Source of the DNA: an uncultured Megasphaera sp.
GTDB lineage: Bacteria; Bacillota; Negativicutes; Veillonellales; Megasphaeraceae
Direction of reading: 5' to 3'
Assembly (NCBI RefSeq): GCF_958350005.1
Contig: NZ_CATWFF010000054.1
Span: 1-11,859 of the forward strand
Length of the DNA: 11,859 nucleotides
The position numbers were made by a program, and so were the translations under genes. Positions within the stretch are counted from its first letter, which is position 1. The number at the start of each line of letters is the position of its first letter. The notes beneath the pieces are model-generated. The model was not told the origin of the DNA, did not search any database, and was given only the letters and a program-made list of their open reading frames with translations. Positions 6,100 to 11,859 of this stretch are shown in pieces.

Positions 6100-7371
6100 T
6101 CAACCCAGCATTTCAATAAAAGCGCCTATGCGCGTGCGAAGCTGTTCCGCATCCATATCATCATAGTCCGTTTCCAGGTGCAGAACCGGCAGGCCCGCTT
6201 CTTTCAGCGCCCTCTTGACATCCCGTCCTTCTGTATCATAGAGGGTACAGAATTTTAGACTGACGTCGATGACGCCGTCAGCATGGTATTCGCGGGCCAG
6301 GCGGATAATGTCATCTATACGGCCTTTGTTGGGAGTAAAGCAGGCACAGTTGTTTTTCATGTACCGCTCTGCCAGGGCGAGAATCTGTCCGTCTATCGTT
6401 GTTGCCGTATCGTCTACGAGATGTTCAAAATAGCGCGTTCCTGTACAGCATTCTTCACAGACCACGACAGCGCCGGACGTTTCGATAAGGTGGTGCATTT
6501 TCCAGTTCGGTATAGCCATGGGCGTGCCGGTGAGGAGAATGCGTTTGGTTCCTTTCGGGAATACGCCCTGTCCCTGGCGAACCCGTTCTTCCAGCTCATC
6601 AGCCAGGGCATTGGCCTGAGCTGCACAGCGGGCGGGATCATCAAAAAAGGCGATCTGCGTCATGAGCAGCGTATCTTTGCCGCTAATCGGAGCAGGATCG
6701 GCTTTGCGGCAGGCATAGACCCGGCCCAGGGCTTTGCGGCGTTCATTGAGCAGGACAATGGCCTCGTGGAGGGATTCAACAGTAATCTCCCGGCCTGTAA
6801 AGCGTTCCACTACTGTTTTGAACTCCTGCAGCTCTCCTGCCCATTTGGCAATATCTTTGAGCCGTTTCATCTGCGGCATGTCCAGCACATACATGGGCAC
6901 GTCTTCACCGAGAATTTCCCAGGCCTTTTTCTTGCCGTCACAGGTCGTTTCGCCGACGTACATGTCGGCAATGCGAAAGAACGGACAGGTCCGACCCAGG
7001 CGGGCGCCGACGGAAGCTTTGATGAGGGGACACATGTTTTTGGGTAGTACCTTTTCGCCGGCAGGTACCCAGAACTGAGAGCCGCCGCACAGGCCTGTTA
7101 CGATGCCGTCAGCAGCGATAATCAGTTCGTCCGGTACGTACAGACAGAATGTGCCGAAGACTTTCCGACCTTTTTTCTGTTCTTCCAGCAGTTCTGCCGG
7201 CCGTATGCCGTGAATATCGGAAACGACCATATCGTAAAAGGCCATGCCGTCAGGCCGGTTTTCCTGGGATAAGAATATGTCGCCAAAGGCACCGGGCAGG
7301 GCTGCGCATAATAAGTCGTGTGCTTCCAGATCCATTCCCAGGTCTTTCCACATGGCGTGTCTGTCTGTCAT
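6100..7371 (-). CDS. Double-cubane-cluster type anaerobic reductase (HgdB/BcrB superfamily)
   Basis: The 423-residue protein belongs to the 2-hydroxyacyl-CoA dehydratase D-component (HgdB/FldC/BcrB) superfamily. Its single-subunit organisation and long N-terminal block place it closest to the double-cubane-cluster proteins, which carry an [8Fe-9S] cluster and reduce small substrates with an ATP-driven activase; the physiological substrate is unknown. Candidate cluster cysteines are Cys76 (GTFCLYVP), Cys95 (GLCGGS), Cys114 (NMCPLIK), Cys129 (RTCPFF), Cys144 (TTCDGKKK), then the CEECCTGTRYF, NCACFTPN and FCTLYD segments. The ATG at 7371 has GAAAGGA upstream. It is first in a three-gene operon with DUF3343 and the activase and has a well-matched promoter at 7434-7462. 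A true 2-hydroxyacyl-CoA dehydratase would normally have two such subunits encoded side by side; only one is here. Confidence 0.87.
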   Translation of the reverse strand: MTDRHAMWKDLGMDLEAHDLLCAALPGAFGDIFLSQENRPDGMAFYDMVVSDIHGIRPAELLEEQKKGRKVFGTFCLYVPDELIIAADGIVTGLCGGSQFWVPAGEKVLPKNMCPLIKASVGARLGRTCPFFRIADMYVGETTCDGKKKAWEILGEDVPMYVLDMPQMKRLKDIAKWAGELQEFKTVVERFTGREITVESLHEAIVLLNERRKALGRVYACRKADPAPISGKDTLLMTQIAFFDDPARCAAQANALADELEERVRQGQGVFPKGTKRILLTGTPMAIPNWKMHHLIETSGAVVVCEECCTGTRYFEHLVDDTATTIDGQILALAERYMKNNCACFTPNKGRIDDIIRLAREYHADGVIDVSLKFCTLYDTEGRDVKRALKEAGLPVLHLETDYDDMDAEQLRTRIGAFIEMLG

Positions 7372-7433
7372 GATACATCATCCTTTCTGTTAATAAATAT
7401 TATATTTACCATGCTAATTTATCATATATATTC

Positions 7434-7462
7434 AGTATAGCAAAACGGAAAAATCGTGTAAA
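7434..7462 (-). promoter_or_regulatory. Promoter of the reductase/DUF3343/activase operon
   Basis: On the minus strand TTTACA (7462-7457) and TATACT (7439-7434) are 17 bp apart, each matching 5 of 6 consensus positions where judged against TTGACA and TATAAT. The start site would be near 7427, giving an AT-rich leader of about 55 nt before the reductase ATG at 7371. I see no stable hairpin in that leader. Confidence 0.75.
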
Positions 7463-7473
7463 TGAAGGGTGTT

Positions 7474-7501
7474 TTGAATGATAGTGGAAACTCTTGAATG
7501 A
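7474..7501. repeat. Two direct TTGAATGA repeats, 20 bp apart, upstream of the reductase promoter
   Basis: TTGAATGA occurs at 7474-7481 and 7494-7501, identical over 8 bp and with start-to-start spacing of 20 bp, about two helical turns. The nearer copy ends 12 bp upstream of the -35 of the minus-strand promoter, where an activator would bind. It resembles no operator I can name. Confidence 0.4.
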
Positions 7502-7562
7502 GATGAGTCCTGAATTCGTCAACATATTCAATCGCCTGGCTGGTCGGCAAACGGAAGAGTTG

Positions 7563-7591
7563 TTGTCATGCCCCCTTTTTTATATTACAAT
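7563..7591 (+). promoter_or_regulatory. Promoter of selB
   Basis: TTGTCA (7563-7568) and TACAAT (7586-7591) are separated by 17 bp; each differs from consensus at one position. Transcription would begin near 7598, about 58 nt before the selB start. It is divergent from the reductase promoter about 100 bp away. Confidence 0.65.
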
Positions 7592-7655
7592 GACAATAGA
7601 AAAATAGGCCTGTACCACTATATACAAGGGCACAACGGTGTTAGGAGGAATAGAT

Positions 7656-9551
7656 GTGACCAATATTGTCATTGCCACGGCCGGTCATGTAGACCACGGT
7701 AAGTCTACACTGATCAAGGCGCTGACGGGAATTGAAACGGATACGACGAAAGAAGAAAAGGCGCGGGGCCTGTCAATTAATCTGGGCTTTGCCTATCTGG
7801 ATCTGCCCGATGGCCAGCGCGTCGGCATTGTCGATGTTCCCGGCCATGAACGGTTTATTAAAAACATGGTAGCCGGTCTTCCCGGCATCAACCTTGTCCT
7901 GCTGGTCATCGATGCCGGCGAAGGGGTTATGCCGCAGACACGGGAACATATCGATATTCTGACGCTCCTGGGGATTCAGGACTTTTTTATTGTTCTCACC
8001 AAAGTCGACACGGTAGACGAAGAAATGCGGGAGCTCGTTATTGCCGATATTCGTGAACAGCTGGCACAGACGCCGCTGGCCGATGCGGAACTTATCGAAA
8101 CTGATGCTGTCAGCGGCAAAGGGCTGGATGAGCTGAAAGCCAAGATTCAGGAATGGGTAGAATCGCATCCGCAGCGGGAAGAACGGGGCGATGCCCGCCT
8201 GAACGTAGACCGCGTATTCAGTGTCAAAGGCTTTGGCACGGTCGTAACGGGAACCTTGCTGGACGGACCGGTGCAGATTGGCGATGAGCTGACGGTCTAT
8301 CCCAGTGAAAAGAAAACGCGGGTCCGCAATATACAGGTTCACGAACAAAATGTGCAGCAGGCCTATGCACCGCATCGCACGGCCCTGAATCTGGCTAATA
8401 TCGGCATTGATGAAATTCATCGCGGCGATGTTCTGTCCAAATCGCCGTCCCTGGAACCGACGTGGATGATCGATGCCAAAGTGCAGTGTCTGCGCAGTGC
8501 TCCCGCTGCCATGGGCCTGTGGGAACGGGTGCGCCTTCTCGTGGGCACGCGGGAAATTATGGCCCGCATCGTGCCTATCGGTACAGATGCCATCGTGCCG
8601 GGCGGCGAAGGGTTCCTGCAGCTGCGCCTGGAAGAAGAAGCCGTAGTTAAGACGGGAGACCGCTTTATCCTGCGGTCCTATTCCCCGGTACATACGATTG
8701 GCGGCGGTGAAGTCCTCGATGCAGCACCTAAAAAACATCGCCGTTTCAAGGCGGAAGTGCTGGAAAGCCTGAAGACCAAAGAAGAAGGCAATCTGGAAGA
8801 TGTTGTTGCCGATTTTCTCCGCAATACGCGGGACATGTTTGCGCCTCTTGCCGATATTGCCGCCTATTTGCGGACCAGTGAAGACGAAGTCCGTCCCATT
8901 ATGGCCCATCTGGCAGCTGAAGGTGCTGTTGAAGAAACGGCAGCCGGATATATTCACTGTGACGTGTATAAAAAAATGCGCGGCCAGGCGCTGCAGTACT
9001 TGCTGGCATATCATCAGAAATATCCCCTGCGGAAAGGCATGGCTGTAGAAGAATTCCGTTCCCGCCTGCGGAAGATGATGCCGGAAAAAAGTATATCCGT
9101 CTTTATTCAGCTCATGACGGCAACCCAGGCCTGCCGCATGGAAGACAAGTATATAGCAGCTGCCAAATTCCACGTCGTCTTTTCGCCGGCCCAGCAGGCA
9201 CTGCGGAAAAAGATTGAACAAAAACTGCAGCAGTCCGGATTTACGCCGCTGAAAGCAGAAGATCTGGCTGCAGCTGACAAGGATGCCGGAGCCGTTCTGG
9301 AAGCTCTTCGCGGTGATTCCGTCGTATTCCTGACGCCGGAATATGTCATTGCCAAATCAGTATATGATGAAGCGGTAGCCAAGATGATTGCCTATATTAA
9401 AGAACACGGAAAAATGACTCTTGGCGATTTCCGCGATATTACAGAATCGAGCCGCAAGTCGTCCATGCTGATTCTGGAATATGCCGATGCGGCAGAAGTA
9501 ACCAGGAGAGTGGAAAATTACCGGGTCTTAGGGAAAAAAGGCACGAAATAA
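7656..9551 (+). CDS. selB: Selenocysteine-specific translation elongation factor SelB
   Basis: SelB is the EF-Tu-like GTPase that carries Sec-tRNA(Sec) to the ribosome and binds the SECIS hairpin of selenoprotein mRNAs. The product is about 631 residues, the usual full length. GTPase motifs: G1 GHVDHGKS (residues 10-17), the SelB-type G2 RGLSINLGFA (37-46), G3 DVPGHE (60-65) and G4 TKVD (115-118). Beta-barrel domains follow (RVFSVKGFGTVVTGTLL), and the last 260 or so residues form the winged-helix array that binds SECIS RNA. The GTG at 7656 is chosen because AGGAGG (7643-7648) is 7 nt upstream and the protein then starts TNIVIATAGHVDHGK; the GTG at 7638 would lie ahead of that site. The chosen GTG overlaps an out-of-frame ATG-TGA. 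Its presence shows the organism makes selenoproteins. Confidence 0.96.
   Translation: MTNIVIATAGHVDHGKSTLIKALTGIETDTTKEEKARGLSINLGFAYLDLPDGQRVGIVDVPGHERFIKNMVAGLPGINLVLLVIDAGEGVMPQTREHIDILTLLGIQDFFIVLTKVDTVDEEMRELVIADIREQLAQTPLADAELIETDAVSGKGLDELKAKIQEWVESHPQREERGDARLNVDRVFSVKGFGTVVTGTLLDGPVQIGDELTVYPSEKKTRVRNIQVHEQNVQQAYAPHRTALNLANIGIDEIHRGDVLSKSPSLEPTWMIDAKVQCLRSAPAAMGLWERVRLLVGTREIMARIVPIGTDAIVPGGEGFLQLRLEEEAVVKTGDRFILRSYSPVHTIGGGEVLDAAPKKHRRFKAEVLESLKTKEEGNLEDVVADFLRNTRDMFAPLADIAAYLRTSEDEVRPIMAHLAAEGAVEETAAGYIHCDVYKKMRGQALQYLLAYHQKYPLRKGMAVEEFRSRLRKMMPEKSISVFIQLMTATQACRMEDKYIAAAKFHVVFSPAQQALRKKIEQKLQQSGFTPLKAEDLAAADKDAGAVLEALRGDSVVFLTPEYVIAKSVYDEAVAKMIAYIKEHGKMTLGDFRDITESSRKSSMLILEYADAAEVTRRVENYRVLGKKGTK
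7681..7699 (+). promoter_or_regulatory. Small hairpin just inside selB, weak SECIS-like candidate
   Basis: CCGGTC (7681-7686) pairs with GACC (7692-7695) and, past one bulged A, CGG (7697-7699), leaving an ATGTA loop. The loop begins 27 nt after the out-of-frame TGA at 7657-7659. The loop lacks a G at its first two positions, so it fits bacterial SECIS rules poorly. The bases also encode part of the G1 loop, which may explain them. Confidence 0.2.
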
Positions 9552-9576
9552 ACTAGCTACGAAGAAACAGATAGTG

Positions 9577-9582
9577 TATAAT
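9577..9582 (+). promoter_or_regulatory. Possible -10 element for purB
   Basis: A perfect TATAAT lies in the 83-bp gap between selB and purB, but the -35 position at 17 bp (TAGCTA) is poor. Transcription would begin near 9589, 46 nt before purB. No terminator is visible after selB, so purB may equally be read through from selB. Confidence 0.4.
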
Positions 9583-9634
9583 AAATTAGAGTTGCTGTTA
9601 ACCATACTCATCGATGCAAAAGGAGAGATTCAAC

Positions 9635-10927
9635 GTGATTGAACGCTATACGAAACCGGAAATGGGTCATATTTGGACCGAATACAACGAATGGGATACG
9701 ATGAAACAGGTCGAAATCCTGGCCAGCGAAGCTCAGGCAGAACTGGGTAATGTCCCGAAAGAAGCGGCCAGGGAAATTCGTGAAAAAGCGAAGTTTTCTG
9801 TCGATCGGATCCACGAAATTGAAGCGGAAACCCATCATGATATAGCTGCTTTCGTTTCCACGTTGTCGGAAAATATCGGCGATGCCGGCAAATACGTCCA
9901 CCTCGGCCTGACCTCTACAGACGTAAAGGATACGGCTCTGGGCTATATGCTGAAACAGGCTTCCGATATTTTGATCCAGGATCTGGAAGCTTTCCGCGAC
10001 GTCCTGCGCCGCCGCGCTGTTGAATTTAAATATACGCCGTGCATTGGCCGTACCCACGGCATTCATGCCGAAGCGACGACGTTTGGCCTCAAGCTGTGCA
10101 ACTGGCTGGCTGAAACGGAACGCAATATTGAACGGATGAAACGGGCCAAGAAAACGATTTCTGTCGGCAAGATTTCCGGCGCTGTCGGTACCTATGCCGA
10201 TATTGACCCCTTTGTAGAAAAATACGTATGCGAACATCTGGGCATTGCCGCTTCGCCGATTTCATCGCAGACCCTGCAGCGCGACCGTCATGCTGAATAC
10301 GTAACGACCCTGGCTGTCATTGCCAGCTCTATCGATAAATTTGCGACCGAAATCCGCCACCTCCAGCGTACGGAAGTGCGGGAAGCAGAAGAATATTTCA
10401 GCCCGAAACAGAAGGGCTCTTCCATTATGCCGCATAAGCGCAACCCCATTACGTGTGAACGCATGTGCGGCCTGGCCCGCGTCATTCGCGGCAATGCTCA
10501 GGCTGCCTTGGAAGACGTTGCCCTGTGGCACGAACGGGATATTTCCCACTCGTCTGTTGAACGGATTATTCTGCCGGACAGCACCATTGCCCTCGATTAT
10601 ATGCTGCAGACCTTTACGCGCGTCATTGACCGCCTCATCGTATATCCTGATAAGATGCTCAAGGATCTGAATCTTACAGGCGGTCTCATTTACAGCCCTA
10701 TTCTGCTCAATACACTGGTAGAAAAAGGTGCTGTCCGCGAACAGGCATACCGCTGGGTACAGCGCAATGCCATGAAGCGCTGGCTTGAAGGGGAAGACTT
10801 CCTGGAAAACCTCAAGAAAGATAAAGATATTGCAACGGTCATGACCAACGAAGAAATCGAAGCCTGCTTTGATGTCCATAAGATGTTGAGCCATGTCGAT
10901 ACGATTTTTGCCCGCTTTGGTTTATAA
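9635..10927 (+). CDS. purB: Adenylosuccinate lyase
   Basis: PurB acts twice in purine synthesis, splitting SAICAR to AICAR and adenylosuccinate to AMP with release of fumarate. The product is about 430 residues, as in Firmicutes PurB. It begins IERYTKPEMG, the usual N-terminus. The catalytic THGIHAE segment is at residues 140-146 (His141) and the fumarase-superfamily signature GSSIMPHKRNP at 261-271 contains the mobile-loop serines. The GTG start at 9635 is preferred to the in-frame ATG at 9614 because AGGAGAG (9621-9627) lies between them, 7 nt before the GTG, and the extra seven residues do not match the family. It is a housekeeping gene placed between two selenocysteine genes; no functional reason for that is apparent. 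Confidence 0.96.
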   Translation: MIERYTKPEMGHIWTEYNEWDTMKQVEILASEAQAELGNVPKEAAREIREKAKFSVDRIHEIEAETHHDIAAFVSTLSENIGDAGKYVHLGLTSTDVKDTALGYMLKQASDILIQDLEAFRDVLRRRAVEFKYTPCIGRTHGIHAEATTFGLKLCNWLAETERNIERMKRAKKTISVGKISGAVGTYADIDPFVEKYVCEHLGIAASPISSQTLQRDRHAEYVTTLAVIASSIDKFATEIRHLQRTEVREAEEYFSPKQKGSSIMPHKRNPITCERMCGLARVIRGNAQAALEDVALWHERDISHSSVERIILPDSTIALDYMLQTFTRVIDRLIVYPDKMLKDLNLTGGLIYSPILLNTLVEKGAVREQAYRWVQRNAMKRWLEGEDFLENLKKDKDIATVMTNEEIEACFDVHKMLSHVDTIFARFGL

Positions 10928-10948
10928 TCGCCCGTAACGCATGTACTG

Positions 10949-10992
10949 ACTGCACTGGCAGGAGACACATTGGCTCTGGTCAGTGCAGTTTT
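10949..10992 (+). terminator. Hairpin with short T-tract between purB and selA
   Basis: Bases 10949-10964 pair with 10974-10989; the outer 11 pairs are nearly perfect (one G-T), followed by one mismatch and four more pairs, with a 9-nt loop. Four T residues (10989-10992) then CC follow. It should end the purB transcript, but the short T-tract suggests leakiness. The selA ribosome site begins only about 10 nt later, leaving no room for a promoter after the hairpin. Confidence 0.7.
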
Positions 10993-11014
10993 CCTATATA
11001 GAGGAGGGATGAAT

Positions 11015-11859
11015 GTGACAAATGAACAACAGGCCCTGCTGAAAGGGCTGCCCAAGGTCGATGTGCTGCTGGAACAGCCCTGGGCTGTACAGCTGGAGCG
11101 GTCTGTTTCGCGGCAGGCCGTCAAGAAGGCAGTCCAACAGGTTCTGCAGGACGTGCGCACTGCGATTGTCAGCGGCAGACAGGAGGAAGGGCTGGCCGCT
11201 CAGGAATGGGAAGGGCTGGTGCAGCAGGTACTGAGCCGACAGTATGCGCCGCACCTGCGAAAGGTCATTAATGCGACGGGAACGGTGCTCCACACCAATC
11301 TGGGCCGGGCTCTGCTAAGCCGGAAAGCGGCGGAATATGCTGCATCCGTAGCGTCTTCGTACTCGAATTTAGAATATGACCTTGACCAGGGGAAGCGGGG
11401 AACGCGGTACCGCCATGTACAGGAGCTGCTCTGCCAGCTGACCGGCGCAGAAGACGTTCTCGTAGTCAACAATAACGCTGCTGCCGTCTTGCTGGTCCTG
11501 TCGACGCTGGCGCCAGGGCGGGAAATCGTCATTTCCCGGGGAGAACTCGTGGAAATTGGCGGCATGTTCCGCATTCCCGACGTTATCGAACGCAGCGGCG
11601 GCGTCATCCGGGAAGTAGGGACGACGAACAAGGCCCATTTGCGCGATTATGCAGATGCCATTACGGAGCAGACCGGCGCAATTATGAAGGTCCATACGAG
11701 CAATTACCGGATTATTGGCTTTACAGAAAGCGTGCCCATGGCTGATCTGGCCGATTTGGCCCATGAACAGGGCCTGCCCTTTATTAATGATCTGGGCAGC
11801 GGCCTGCTCTGGGATATGCAGAAACTGGGCCTGCCTTACGAGCCGACAGTGCGGGAAAC
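11015..11859 (+). CDS. selA: L-seryl-tRNA(Sec) selenium transferase SelA, 3' part cut by window edge
   Basis: SelA is the PLP-dependent homodecameric enzyme that converts Ser-tRNA(Sec) to Sec-tRNA(Sec) using selenophosphate. 281 codons are present of the roughly 460 expected. The N-terminal tRNA-binding domain (LLKGLPKVDVLLEQP onward) is followed by the conserved VINATGTVLHTNLGRALLS, around residue 80-100, EYDLDQGKRGTRYRH, VNNNAAAVLL, ISRGELVEIGGMFRIPDV and KVHTSNYRIIGFTE. The window ends after INDLGSGLLWDM, before the lysine that binds PLP. The GTG at 11015 has AGGAGG (11002-11007) 7 nt upstream and reads TNEQQALLKGLP. It overlaps an out-of-frame ATG-TGA exactly as in selB. No promoter is visible after the upstream hairpin, so expression probably depends on read-through from purB. 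Confidence 0.95.
   Translation, partial: MTNEQQALLKGLPKVDVLLEQPWAVQLERSVSRQAVKKAVQQVLQDVRTAIVSGRQEEGLAAQEWEGLVQQVLSRQYAPHLRKVINATGTVLHTNLGRALLSRKAAEYAASVASSYSNLEYDLDQGKRGTRYRHVQELLCQLTGAEDVLVVNNNAAAVLLVLSTLAPGREIVISRGELVEIGGMFRIPDVIERSGGVIREVGTTNKAHLRDYADAITEQTGAIMKVHTSNYRIIGFTESVPMADLADLAHEQGLPFINDLGSGLLWDMQKLGLPYEPTVRE
11033..11048 (+). promoter_or_regulatory. SECIS-like hairpin at the start of selA
   Basis: GCCCT (11033-11037) pairs with AGGGC (11044-11048) around the loop GCTGAA. The loop starts 19 nt after the out-of-frame TGA at 11016-11018 and its first base is G. Stem length, distance and loop G fall within general bacterial SECIS rules as I recall them. In E. coli, SelB binds a SECIS-like element near the selAB start and lowers its translation, so a similar element here is conceivable. 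Short hairpins like this also arise by chance. Confidence 0.25.

Noticed and set aside
6100..7371. Reductase as a 2-hydroxyacyl-CoA dehydratase subunit
   Set aside because: Those enzymes have two related subunits encoded together plus usually a CoA-transferase; only one subunit is here, and its length and N-terminal block fit double-cubane proteins better. A profile search would settle it.
1..11859. Selenoprotein genes, selC tRNA, selD, mobile elements or CRISPR
   Set aside because: I looked for TGA-interrupted reading frames, tRNA-like folds, transposase motifs and regularly spaced repeats and found none I could support.

Overview
The window looks like chromosomal DNA from an anaerobic, amino-acid or lactate fermenting Negativicute (a Gram-negative Firmicute, Megasphaera-like). 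This is inferred from three things: moderate GC with strong AGGAGG ribosome sites, a double-cubane-cluster type reductase with its activase, and selenocysteine genes. The genus is recalled, not proven. There is no insertion sequence, phage gene, CRISPR array, rRNA or tRNA.

Left part, plus strand. proS (prolyl-tRNA synthetase) is followed by a complete polar amino-acid ABC transporter: lipoprotein binding protein, permease and ATPase. A cytidylate-kinase-like gene follows. The transporter starts from a near-consensus promoter whose roughly 190-nt leader contains a terminator-shaped hairpin before the first gene, so attenuation is likely. A second strong hairpin separates the binding-protein gene from the permease.

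Middle part, minus strand. Three tightly packed genes encode a double-cubane-cluster reductase of the HgdB/BcrB superfamily, a small DUF3343 (putative Se/S carrier-like) protein and the ATP-dependent activase that would feed electrons to the reductase. The activase gene converges on the cytidylate-kinase-like gene and overlaps it by 11 bp. The probable terminator of the plus-strand operon lies inside the activase coding sequence.

Right part, plus strand. selB (Sec-specific elongation factor) is divergent from the reductase operon across a promoter region of about 280 bp. Then come purB (adenylosuccinate lyase) and selA (selenocysteine synthase), which the window edge cuts at 281 codons. selB and selA share an unusual start, AGGAGG-N5-ATGTGAC, in which a GTG start overlaps an ATG-TGA start-stop.

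The main system of interest is the reductase/DUF3343/activase operon beside selenocysteine machinery, together with several RNA-level control candidates: the transporter leader, the selA upstream hairpin, and the selA and selB start regions.
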